A DNA stretch of 64,000 nt, from positions 186,001-250,000 of the forward strand of contig JACEHZ010000366.1 of the NCBI GenBank assembly GCA_017893485.1, read 5' to 3'. The notes under the pieces are model-generated. The model did no database searches. It was not told where the DNA came from and saw only the letters and a list, made by a program, of their open reading frames with translations. Numbering within the stretch: the first letter of the stretch is position 1; the number at the start of each line of letters is the position of its first letter. Shown piece by piece: positions 32,941-44,481 of this stretch. The stretch is from Hemerocallis citrina (lineage: Eukaryota; Streptophyta; Magnoliopsida; Asparagales; Asphodelaceae). Both the position numbers and the translations under genes were made by a program.

Positions 32941-32983
<43 letters not shown>

Positions 32984-33150
32984 TTGGAGAAGGAGAAGGG
33001 AAAGGTGAAGAAGAAGAAGTAGAAAGAGAGAAAATTTGCTTTAAATTGTTATCTTTTGTTAAAATTTCAATTCTATTCAATATGATATCAATTTAGAAAC
33101 CCATTGGATTGTTTGTCCGATCGATTCAAAGAGGTCGGTGGATTGTTTTG
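31875..33150 (-). repeat. Dispersed repeat with captured PPR fragment, copy B (inverted relative to A)
   Basis: Reverse complement of 18070-19150, from the AATCCACCGACC end (33145) through the TA-rich core (32910-32978), the GATCGCGATC segment, the ~65-bp tandem units and the PPR exon, diverging after EEYRRTL. Together with copy A it forms a ~1.1-kb inverted repeat separated by about 13 kb. Confidence 0.78.
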
Positions 33151-33530
33151 CTTCCAAAAAAATGCATCTCAAAATTTATACCTATATTGAATTTTCAGGC
33201 CAAAAAAAACCTCAACAATTTACCCAACATTGAACTTAAGTTCAGGAAAAAAAAAAAAGCACAATCAAAACTCAACTGTTTGCCTTGAAATAGAGATTAC
33301 ACATTATAAATCTGAAACACAAGTTGGTAATGGTACATAACCAAAAGACATACATTTTGCATGCTCTCTTCTTCACACATTTTTTCCCAACTTATAGTTC
33401 CAGTACATTAAGGCAAACTAGGGTAATGAATGCTTATCTCACTTACATACGCATACAAACACACTCCCTTCACTCTAGATCACCTACACTCCAAAACTCA
33501 AAAGAAAGAAGATGGAAAAAAATTCACATT

Positions 33531-34843
33531 TCAGAATGTTTCGGGCAGTGGTCTGCCTGCAAGGAAAGCTCGGAAGAGACCTACAGATCTCGCAGGTTGT
33601 GAGAATGGAGCTTCATGAGATGCGCCTCTTATTGTAGCAAACCAATTCACTGAACAGAGTCTCAAGATCAAATATTCTACAATAAAAAACAGCCCATTCA
33701 ACCAACCATCTATTTCATATAGTTATATTTTAATCAATTATAGTCTGACAAGTAGGTATCAGAAATTCAATTCTCTGTTCTCAATGATTTCTTTATTGTT
33801 TTCGTCATATTATCTTCATTCCGAATGAGCCACTGGAAAACATATAACAAGAAAACTATCAAATAATAACATTCTTATAATTATAGCAGTAAGATATTTG
33901 CAATGTAAAAAATTTTAGGGAACCATACTAACTGCTTTTGCAAGCCAAAATCAAGCATATAAACCCCTTGGCTTAATCACAATGTAAGGATTTTTAATTA
34001 AAAAATTGGTTTCATTTTCATTTTTGAAAAATAACCTGGACAGGGATCATGAGAGTGTGTGTCAAATTTCAATAGGAAGTAGAGTGTATACACAACATCA
34101 AGCTTATGCTTTAAAGCAGTGCATCTTGCTATAGCCTTTAAATAACACTAGAGAACTAAACCGAACATAAGCGCTTTACTTATTTGATTGAGTAAAAATG
34201 ATGCAAGACAAGGAGTAAGTCTCTCTACCACTCGACAAACTAGGAAGCTTAAAGGTAGTAGAATTTTTTGGCACTACACCCAAGGTTGCAAAAAATGCAA
34301 ACAGGAACCAAACAATAGAATACCGTTTAGGTTTATTGTTGTTTAATCGGGGATTAACCGGGATAAAACACTAACCTGTCTTTAAATATAAAAAAATAAA
34401 ATAATAGGTAATGTGAAGAACACACACGACATGAGAGAAGATAATAAAACAATAGAATACCGTTGAGCTTCATGAGATGCGCCTGTTTTTCTCGTGCTAA
34501 GTGTTAATGTGACAAATTTACCTGATTCCATTCGAACCAAACTCTGTATGTAACTGTAGTGTTTAGATCGAGATCCCTTGCTAGCTTCTGCACTAGTGTC
34601 CTACTCCCGGTTAAAGGAATTACAGAGTCTTGATCCCCACTAAAACATGAGAGAAGATATATTGGAAGAAAATTAGGATAGAGTATTGAATTTGAATTTT
34701 GAATCACATATTTAAGTTGTCTGTGTTTTTTCTTCAGAGATTCTTTTACCTGTAAACCAAGACTGGGATTCCAGATTCTACCAACGAACCTAAAACTGAG
34801 ATAGTTGGTATCTCCAAGTTGAGAAGTTCGTATTCAAGAACAC
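33531..34843 (-). pseudogene. Serine carboxypeptidase-like (SCPL) gene fragment
   Basis: Exon blocks on the minus strand: about 34843-34750 reads [20 protein letters not shown] and ends at a GT donor; 34639-34522 reads [20 protein letters not shown] with TTVTYRVWF and a GT donor (this includes the catalytic Asp region of the family); 33641-33531 reads FATIRGASHEAPFSQP (with the catalytic His), FRAFLAGRPLPETF and a stop. This matches the C-terminal third of plant S10 carboxypeptidases of the SCPL 42-45 type, secreted or vacuolar enzymes. The catalytic Ser region and the signal peptide are absent. The VGGWTQ segment expected before the last exon was not found. Confidence 0.82.
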
Positions 34844-34859
34844 TGAAAAGACGATAAAA

Positions 34860-35150
34860 AGGAACATTATATATAGAATAATTCAGAAAACTACACGAAT
34901 AATAAGCACCAATTAAAGAAAAGATATATTGGGGCTCTTGAAAATAGTGAATACAACTATCTTAATCATGTATTCGTGAAATTAAATACTACTACAAAAG
35001 GTCAAGTAGTACTAAGCAACAAAATCATGAATTGAAGTAATCGTAGGCTCAGAACACACTTATATTTCACTGTTTGTTTAAATCAACAATACTTATTTTC
35101 CTAGGGCTGCATTATTATGCCATGCCAACTAGTTTAACTTCTGCCAACCG

Positions 35151-35184
<34 letters not shown>

Positions 35185-36371
35185 CCAAATAAGAATTCTC
35201 AGAAACAAAACTAAAAAGAGATCAATCAGCCTCGAAAAAATATTAAACAACTCTCAACCAGCTCTATATAAGTGAGTCTATTATGAGATGATAAGATGAG
35301 CTCCTTATCATGAGCTGAAGTTCTCAGCCGTTGGATCGCGATCCGAGGGCTTAAATCAGCTCCGCACAAGACACAAAAATACTAGGTGGAGGGGGGAGAC
35401 ACATTCAAAATAAATAGCTTACACATTCAAAATAAATAGCTACTTAAGTAGTGCTTATCATCATTGCCTAGACCAGCACAACAAAAAAAGGACACTGGGT
35501 AAATTTAAAATGAGTGAGAATCAAACACTTCCTGTTAGTGAGAATCAGATGCACCCTTATAACCATCATAGGACACAAACATGCGTCCATGCACACTGCC
35601 TGTAAGCATCAAATTTCGAAAGAGATTCATCAGCCATAAGCTTCTTGTTGAGCTCAACGTAGTGGTCATCTAACATCTCCAAAATCCCCATCTTCCTGCT
35701 AAACAAATTTGTGGGGTAAAAATTAATACATAATTTTACCTTTTTTTTAAAAGGTCTTAATCGGCTCAAAATTAATTAAATAAATGCAGGCTTACTCAAG
35801 CTTATTCGGAGAGGTATTTTTCATCATCATAGTTGTCTTCAACACATGAACTCAATTAGTCATAGGCTCAGAACACACTTCTATATATTAATTTTGAAAA
35901 TCAAGCATTAAGATTAGTCTAGGGCTGCATTATTATTCCGTGCCAACTAGTTGTAACTTATTAGCTTGTTAGGTAGTACATATCATCATTGCCTAGACCA
36001 ACACACAAAAACGGCCATGGGGCCTCTTCTGATATACCAAAAATAGCTGTGAATACCTCTCCTTATGATGAGAAGAGATCATAGTGACTGATAAAAATAC
36101 ACCTCTACAATATATATACAGTAGAGGCCACCTCGCGCCTATTCTAATAAACGAAACCAAACCCCAGTAATAACATTTTAACAGACCTAACAAATATGAG
36201 TACACACATGAGTTATGAGTACACACATCTCCTTCTTTAGAATTCTGATACAATGCTGAAAATCAAAATGGTGGAATACTTATAAACTACTCTACAGGAA
36301 GGATGTTCAATTCTGAACATCTCATACAGTTGCATATTTTGTACCTTTTATGTACATAAAATTCTAATCAT
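34860..36371. repeat. Repeat-rich noncoding stretch
   Basis: Two modules beginning AGGCTCAGAACACACTT and ending TGCCAACTAGTT (35048-35135 and 35868-35950); a C tract of 33 (35151-35183); a plus-oriented AGTCTATTATGAGATGATAA motif with TTGGATCGCGATCCGAG (35272-35370); and ATCATCATTGCCTAGACCA at 35458 and 35979. A minus frame at about 35703-35566 (KMGILEMLDDHYVELNKKLM) may be an exon, but I do not recognise it. Confidence 0.5.
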
Positions 36372-36837
36372 TGTTAGGAACCCAGGAGAACTCACCCTTA
36401 AAAGCTAGCTGTTAAAGGGAGGGAGCCCAAGTTTATAACTACCCAACATTGGTTCCCCATATAACCGATGTGGGACTAAATTTGGATCATAACATTCCAC
36501 CACGCTTCCGTAACCCGCCGCCCTCGGCGGTATTCACTCTAGCGACACTGGCCCGGCCCGGCCCTACCAGTAATTTTAATCTAGCCTCTAGGTAGCCCTT
36601 TCCGACTCTCGGTGGCTTTCACTCTAGCGACACTGGCCCGACCCAGGTATACCAGTAATTTTAATCTAGCCTCTAGAGCAAATTAAGAAGCATGGGGTTG
36701 GCTCTGATACCAATTGTTAGGAATCCAGGAGAACTCACCCTTAAAAGCTAGCTGTTAAAGGGAGAGAGCCCAAGTTTATAACTACCCAATATTGGTTTCC
36801 TATATAACCGATGTAGGACTAAATTTGGATCATAACA
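36372..36837 (-). mobile_element. Complete TRIM (miniature LTR retrotransposon)
   Basis: 466 bp. Two 123-bp terminal repeats (36372-36494 and 36715-36837) with TGTTAGG...TAACA ends, a tRNA-Met primer-binding site beside the right repeat (minus GGTATCAGAGCC, ~36699-36711), a purine tract beside the left repeat, no coding, and perfect target duplications ATCAT at 36367-36371 and 36838-36842. The interior contains a duplicated block (CACTCTAGCGACACTGGCCC twice, then CCAGTAATTTTAATCTAGCC twice). Confidence 0.93.
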
Positions 36838-37667
<830 letters not shown>

Positions 37668-38008
37668 TCTCTTCTTTTTCTTCACTTCTTTCTCTCTCTC
37701 TTTCTTCCTTGTTTATATATCTCTCTCCCCCTCTCCCTCTCCCTCTCCCTCTCTAACGTCATCGGTTAAAAAACCAGGTTATTGTTTATTATCCTTAATT
37801 TCACGTATTTTTGTTTTTTAAATGGGAGAGAAAAGATATTCGATCTATTGATAGATGAACGGCGCCAGACCGGACCGGACCGGACTCGGTTCGGTAAAGG
37901 TAGACAAAGTTCTCTGTCTGTCCATTCTAGTTGTAGTCAAAAGTGAAAAAATAGTAAATGAATTCTTCAATGTAAAAGTGGTATTTGCACAGATTTAATA
38001 TTACCTTT

Positions 38009-38018
<10 letters not shown>

Positions 38019-38039
<21 letters not shown>

Positions 38040-38043
38040 GGGG
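38019..38043. repeat. G homopolymer (25 bases) after a T tract
   Basis: T run 38006-38018 followed directly by 25 G. Long G runs are rare in plant DNA and can adopt quadruplex structure; length may be uncertain because of sequencing. Confidence 0.85.
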
Positions 38044-38097
38044 CAGACTTTTTCCTGGTTTTTTTTGTATCTTTTTCTTGTGGTTTCAAGAGGAGGA

Positions 38098-38252
38098 CTA
38101 CACATACCTCAAATTTTACCTCAAACATACCTCAACCACTAAAACACAGGTTTGATTAATATTTTAATCATTTTTTGTTTATCTCGTAGTGATTCAGATT
38201 TTGTTTTTTAGTGGTTGGGATAAGTTTTGGGTAAATTTTGAGGTATGTTTAG
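38098..38252. mobile_element. Small MITE with ~48-bp inverted repeats
   Basis: CTACACATACCTCAAATTTT...CCACTAAAAC on the left is matched in inverted form by TTTTAGTGGTTGGG...GAGGTATGTTTAG on the right. A 16-bp direct repeat TTGTATCTTTTTCTTG flanks it at a distance (38065-38080 and 38266-38281). No coding. Confidence 0.72.
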
Positions 38253-38918
38253 CATTTGTGTTTCTTTGTATCTTTTTCTTGCAAACTTCTATTTTTGCAT
38301 ATGACGCTTACAGTGATGTGGATAACTCTTTGGTGATCTGTGCACAAGTTTTGTACAAAATTTTCTTCCATAACTTGATGAGGCACAATGTCAACCAGGT
38401 CCCATAAATCTAAAGATTCATATAATATAGTGGATAATGGAGATTATGTTACATCAAAGTGTAAAGTAATATTTGTTCAAAAAAAATTGTGTATATGATT
38501 AGAAGAATAATAAACAAATCTCCGTGTTTATTTTTAGTGTTCATCAGTTGGGCTTTATTTATATGAAAGTGATTATGGAAAAAAACTTAACAAGAAAAAA
38601 GAAAAAAAATTAGTGAAAAAAAATTGTCTTTAGAAAAAGGGGATATTATATATTTTTTGTATGAATCTTTCTGAAAAAGTATAATTAAATCTACAATGAA
38701 CCTTTGCGCAAATATATTCATAGTCAAGTCATAATATTAATTGGTTGTTTAAATAGATAAATTATGTTAATTAATTGTATGTTATATTTGAAATTTATTT
38801 ATACAATTATACCCCATTCAAATGGAAAAAATATTTATTATTGCAATTAGAAAATTAGGTTGTGACTATGTTGATAACTTGATAACGGCCAAATGTGATC
38901 TCATTATATTTGTTTTTG
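38253..38918. other. Noncoding stretch
   Basis: AT-rich; no gene, repeat end or RNA gene recognised. Confidence 0.4.
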
Positions 38919-39091
38919 GAGTAATGCTTCATCCACTACTAATTTTATTACAATTTTGTTCACTATCTTAGGTGACACACTCTTATTGGAAAATTCTCCC
39001 ATCTACTTTATCTTTTTCTACCTATTGGAGTGTGCCACCTAAGATAGTGAACAAAATAGTAGTGAAATTGATAGTGGATGTAGCATTACTC
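38919..39091. mobile_element. MITE with long inverted repeats
   Basis: GAGTAATGCTTCATCCACTA at the left matches TAGTGGATGTAGCATTACTC at the right, and the pairing extends about 80 bp inward (AGGTGACACACTC / GAGTGTGCCACCT), leaving a small loop. 173 bp in total, non-coding. Target duplication not clear. Confidence 0.82.
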
Positions 39092-39560
39092 TTATCTTTT
39101 GAAAATTAATATGTTAAATAGGCTTTGGGGACAAGAAAGCATACTCCTCTGGAAATTTACCAAAAAAAACAAAAATCGATGCAAAGATTTCAGTCATCAA
39201 ATTTAGCAGATAAACTCAACAAGCTTCCAGCATGACAATAATAATAATAATAATAATAATCTCTAATCTCTAATATCTAATATTATAATTGGAGAAGTTC
39301 TTAGTGTCATTTGTAAATATACCACTTTATGTGTATTACACGTACAACTCAAACTCTCCAATTATACACTTTATTTAAATCTTTCAATTTACGTGCATTA
39401 CACGTATAACTCAAACTCTCTCATTATACTTTCTATATTACTTTAAAGAATATGTATTTATTAACACGTGCTATATTATATTACTTTAAAAACTATATAT
39501 TGATTAAAACGTGCATCGCACGTGTTAACTACTAGTATATATATATATATTTATATTATA

Positions 39561-39813
39561 TCTCTACTATTTTAATGGGAGAGTTGGGGTTTGTAACCAA
39601 ACAAATCCTAACTTTGTAACTAAACAAACACGTGTAATATACGCCCAAATTAAATTCAACAAATACAAACATTTGTAGACAAACAAATCTGTGTATTGCC
39701 CGTGCATATCTAATATAAAGGAGGTATTAGATTCAAGGCTAGAATACATTGAAGTTTTACATTTAATAAAAAATATATTTATTAAGACGTGCATCGCACG
39801 TGAAAATTACTAG
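39561..39813 (+). mobile_element. Mini-Helitron with both ends
   Basis: Starts TCTCTACTATTTTAATGGG after A (39560); ends with hairpin ACGTGCATCGCACGT, spacer GAAAATTA and CTAG (39810-39813) before T. 253 bp. Confidence 0.82.
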
Positions 39814-41060
39814 TATTATTATAATGGGAGAAGGCCTTAGTGTCATTTGTAAATTTGTAAATTTGTAAATCTACCAACGCGTACATTGCACGTACATAAC
39901 TAATATGAAGGAGGTCTCAGATTCGATGCCTCACTACGTCAGATGTTTTACTTTTTTTTCACTATATTAAATGTGCATCATACATGTAAATCTATCTATC
40001 TATCTAATTATCTATAATATACTACATAATCTCTACTATTTTAATGGAAGAGCTGGAGTTGTAAATCTACCTCAACTCTCCCATTATAGTCTTTACATTT
40101 ACTTTTAAAAATATATAATCATATTTATTAAGACATGCATCGCACGTGTAAATCAGATATTTTAATTTTTTTTTAAAATTAATACCTGCATCGCACATGT
40201 ATATTACTAATAATAATAATAATAATAATAATGATAATAATAATAGGTGCGAGTGAATTTGACAGCATTGAGGTATGAAATACCAGTACATTACGATAAA
40301 TGTTTATACAATTCTTAAACTTCACTTTTATCTATATTTTACAGGTTAATTCCTTAGTAAATCTAAATAACTGTTACAAATAAATGTACACTGTTGGCTA
40401 TAAAAAAATGTAAATGCATAGTATAAACATAACATGAATGCTAACAATAACTAGTGATATTTTAAAAGGAATTCTCCACTAAAAACATTATATAAAGTTA
40501 TACCTTATGTTATTAAGAAAAAGTACCTATTAAAATATTCACACTAACCATTCATGTAATCTTTAGTCATCTCTAATATTATAATGGTAGAGTTGGGGTT
40601 GTCATTTGTAGACAACCTGTAATTTGTAGACAATCATTCAATCAACCATCTATTCTCAATCATTTATTTTTAAGTAGAAGTTATATTAACCATTTATTTA
40701 CTTAACTGCTCTTAGTTATCATAATAACCTCAAAGTTTAAATTTATTTACAACATAATTATTTATAAAAGGGTCACTCATCTCTAATTTCTAATCTCTAA
40801 TATTATAATGGGAGAAGGCCTTAGTGTCATTTGTAAATCTACCAATGCGTGCATTGCACGTGCATAATTAATATGAAAGAGGTCTCAGGTTCGAGTCCTT
40901 ACTACGTCAAATTTTTAACTTTTTATTTTTTTTTTAATATAATAAAAGTGCATCACACGTGTAAATTAATATTTATCTGTCTATCTATCTATCTATCCAT
41001 CTATCTATAATATAATATATAATCTCTAATATATTAAAAGTGCATCACACGAGTAAATTA

Positions 41061-41100
<40 letters not shown>

Positions 41101-41283
41101 TTATCTATAATATCTCTAATATTATAATTGGAGAAGGCCTTAGTGTCATTTGTAAATCTACCAACCCGTGCATTGCACATGCATAAATAATATGAAAGAT
41201 GTCTCAGCTTCGAGTCCTTACTACGTCAAATTTTGAACTTTATTTTTTTTAATATATTAAAAGTACATCACACTTGTAAATTA

Positions 41284-41319
<36 letters not shown>

Positions 41320-41330
41320 AATATAATATA

Positions 41331-41765
41331 CTAGTAATATACACGTGCGATGCACGTATTAATTTTTATAAAAAAAATTAAAGTAATAACTCTGATGTAC
41401 ACGTGTGATGCATGTCTTAATAGATAGGATTATATATTTTTAAAAGTAAATGTGAAGACTATAATGGGAGAGTTGGAGTTGCACGTGTTGCACGTAAGTA
41501 GGTAGAATTACAACTCCGACTCTTCCATTATAATAGTTATTATATATTATATTATAGATAGATAGATAGCTAGATAGCTAGATAAATAGATAGTAATTTA
41601 CACGTGTGATGCACATTTAATATATTAAAAAAAAATAAAGTAAAAAGTCTGACGTAGTGTGGACTCAAACTTGAGACCTCCTTCACATTAGTTATGCACG
41701 TGCAATGCATGCATTGGTAGATTTACAAATGACACTAAGACCTTCTCCTATTATAATATTAGAGA
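41331..41765 (-). mobile_element. Helitron pair or composite on the minus strand
   Basis: CTAGTAATATACACGTGCGA at 41331 is the minus-strand 3' end, and AATATTAGAGA ending at 41765 is the minus-strand 5' end. An inner 5' end (CTTCCATTATAATAG, ~41521) and an inner 3' end (TTTACACGTGTGATGCACA, ~41596) show two elements side by side. Confidence 0.68.
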
Positions 41766-42380
41766 TAATCTCTAATATTTTAAAAGTGCATCGCACGTGT
41801 AAATTACTATCTATCTATCTATAATATAATATGTAATCTCTAATCTCTAATATTATAATGGGAGAAGACCTTAGTGTCATTTGTCAATCTATCAACGTGT
41901 GCAACGCACGTGCATAACTATTATAAAGGAGGTCTTAGGTTAAAACCTAGACTACTTCTGAATTTTTACTTTAAAAAAAACTATATTTATTAAGACGTGC
42001 ATTGCACGTGTAAATCTCTAATATTATAATGGGAGAATGTCTTATTGTCGTTTGTAAATCTATCAATGTATGCAGCGCACGTGCATAACTATTATTAAAG
42101 AGGTCTTAGGTTCAAATCCAGACTACGTCTGAAGTTTTACTTTAAAAAAGCTATATTTATTAAGACGTCTGAAATTTTACTTTTAAAAAATTATATTTAT
42201 TAAGACGTGCATCGCACGTGTAACTTACTAGTATAAAATAAAAATTGATGCCACTAGGGATAATTTGTAAATAGTATGTGATGAGCAAAGTGAGATCTCA
42301 GGATCGATGCTAGATTATGTCTTAGTATTTACTCTTTTTAAAAATTTATTAGAATGTGCATTGCATGTGCAGATTACTAG

Positions 42381-42824
42381 TTATACTAAAATTGTTGGTT
42401 TAACCAAAAACCGAACCGGAAACAAATTAAACCGATAACTGGTGAACTAACTATGTCATTCTTAATACATGCTTTTATATTCCATCAACCTTCGTGGCTT
42501 TACCAGTTTACCTATAGATAATGAGGTAATCTATACAATATATATTATGCTGAACCATTTTTTGTCTAGAATTTTTCTCTTTTTCTTTAAAAAAAATAAA
42601 AAAAGGAGAGCAAATATAGGAGACAACTCCCCACTCTTGCTCCATCCAAATTCTAAATTGAAATTCTATCCCTTAATCAAACCTAAAAAACCGTGCAAGA
42701 ATATATAGATTCTATTAGATTTATTTTTCAAAGTTATGTGCAATATTGTACAAAGTTATACTATCTATACAATATATTATGTTAAGACCACTTTTGATTC
42801 AAAGAATTTTTTTCACCTTTTTTC

Positions 42825-42858
<34 letters not shown>
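42381..42858. other. Noncoding stretch ending in a TA microsatellite
   Basis: No gene. TTTAACCAAAAACCGAACCG at about 42397 resembles ends of small hAT-type elements, but no partner was found. TA run 42829-42858. Confidence 0.4.
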
Positions 42859-42860
<2 letters not shown>

Positions 42861-43027
42861 GTAAAAGGGATATGAGCAACTTGCTCATTTAGTAAATGAG
42901 CAATTGATTATGTGGCATGCATATGATACATTGGACAACTAACTCTTTTAAGAATTTTCCAATCACATGTATGACACATCATCAATTGCTTATTTACTAA
43001 ATGTGCAAGTTGCTCATACCCCTTTTT

Positions 43028-43030
<3 letters not shown>
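42859..43030. mobile_element. MITE inside a TA microsatellite
   Basis: 172 bp with ~50-bp inverted repeats: GGGTAAAAGGGATATGAGCA...GAGCAATTGAT pairs with ATCAATTGCTTATTT...GCTCATACCCCTTTTTCCC. TA runs flank both sides (42829-42858, 43031-43093), so the target was a TA repeat, or the repeat grew afterwards. Confidence 0.85.
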
Positions 43031-43096
<66 letters not shown>

Positions 43097-43101
43097 GTAA
43101 C

Positions 43102-43618
43102 TAGCACTGTCACAAAATTCTTAAACACGGAATCGACCAGGACATGGTGTTGGACCGGAATCGACCAGGTCTATTGCTAAAATGGTTTGAGTCCTAAAAT
43201 AGGACCTGTTCATATTTTCGGATCGGGTCTGGGTTCGCAAAAAATGGACTCGACTCGTACTCGAACTTGGTCAACTGCGGGTAGGGTCCGGGTCCTAAAC
43301 TAAGACCCCTTCATATTTCAGGGCGGGTCTGGCTCATCTTAAAATGGACCCGACCCGGATCCGGGCAAAAAAAAAACTCTAACCTCCCAATTAAACCCAA
43401 AAAAAAGCAAGAGGAAGAGAAGAAGCAGCAAGCTCAACCTCCCTCTCCTGCCCGACACCACCCGCTCGCCGCTACCCGGCCCTGATGGGTAGCACTTTTA
43501 ATGTGGCCCAAACCCAGTTGTCACGGGTCGGGTCTGGGTCCAATATTTGGACCAGTAGATAAGTAGGTCTGGGTTCGGTAGTACATGACCCGATCCGACT
43601 GACTCGATAACAGTGCTA
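43102..43618. mobile_element. Non-autonomous hAT-like element
   Basis: Ends TAGCACTGTCAC and ATAACAGTGCTA form short inverted repeats of hAT type. The 8-bp flanks TAGGTAAC and GAGGTAAA match at six positions, as expected for an aged hAT target duplication. The interior has repeated GACCCGACCCG / GGGTCGGGTC-like stretches and no transposase. Confidence 0.75.
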
Positions 43619-44133
43619 GAGGTAAACCTCCTACTTGCTCTTTATCCTTACAAATTTTAAACTAGAATTATATTCGTTAGTCAAACCTGTAAATATTGTA
43701 ATATTGTATACATGTTATTATATGGAATTTTTTTTAAAAAAAAGCTTTGTTATTTTACTATTTTTGAAAATTATGTGCAATATTGCATGGGGTTATAATA
43801 GTTAATTTTTTTATGATAGTTTTCAAAACTATTTGTAAAAAAGGACAATGACCGAACTATTTGTAACTAAGTGATAGTTTCTAAATAATATTCTATGCTT
43901 CCTATCCTATAATATTTTCCATAGAATGTGTGACATATCTACAAATTTAAAACTTTTTTTGTAATATTTTCTATTCATCTTATCTAGTCAATTTTTTAAC
44001 TATTTAAATTGTACTAAATATTTTCAGGAAACTAGGTTAGAGTTACTTAGTAACAAGGCTCTGATACCAACTGAATGCGAAGCGTGAAATATAGTAATTA
44101 CATGTAAAGAGAAACAAAAAAGTATCAAAATCT

Positions 44134-44276
44134 TCAAAGATGATAGTTTTTTGTAAAATAATATTCTTGAAAATAATGTGCATTATCAATCTCAAAAATA
44201 TTAAAGTAATCAAGCATAAGTTCATGATCTCTCATAGCTTCTGATCCTGTCTGTGATACTTCACTATCACTGTCAT

Positions 44277-44307
<31 letters not shown>

Positions 44308-44481
44308 TTCGGGGTCTTCCATATGTTCATTTACTTTCTCAATATGTTCGTTTTCTTCCTCTATATATTCATTTTCTTCTAGAAATTGTATATATGTTGT
44401 TGTAGGACTCCAAATATAGCTACCAAATTCTCCATTTTCATAAAATAATAAAGATATTTCGTAAAAAAATGAAGTCATCAA
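44134..44481 (-). other. Acidic reading frame with poly-Pro from a G/C homopolymer
   Basis: A 115-codon minus frame rich in Glu and Asn (NEYIEEENEHIEKVNEHMED) with a Pro run produced by the 28-base G tract at 44280-44307. It lies between the RNase H remnant and the tRNA-Met-type site. No recognised domain. It could be a relic of a viral frame or chance; the homopolymer length decides the downstream frame. Confidence 0.3.

Larger units (their letters stand above)
39275..42380. mobile_element. Cluster of short Helitrons and Helitron fragments
   Basis: At least ten 5' ends of the type TCTCTAATATTATAATGGGA and about as many 3' ends of the type ACGTGCATCGCACGT-spacer-CTAG occur here on both strands. 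Clearest elements: 39275-39535 (+), 39561-39813 (+), 40030-40210 (+, ends CTAA), 41331-41765 (-, composite), tandem units from ~41844 to 42231 (+), and a last 3' end at 42377-42380. Several 3' ends run into TATC microsatellites (40977-41000, 41062-41105, 41285-41318, 41809-41822) in place of CTAG. A tag after the 5' end (TTAGTGTCATTTGTAAATCT) is shared. None encodes Rep/helicase. Confidence 0.82.

Noticed and set aside
35566..35769. 67-codon minus frame (LEMLDDHYVELNKKLM)
   Set aside because: Could be an exon, but it has no recognised family and no supported neighbours, so it is not listed as a gene.
36372..36837. Cassandra-type TRIM with a 5S RNA promoter
   Set aside because: No 5S rRNA-like A/C box sequence seen in the terminal repeats.
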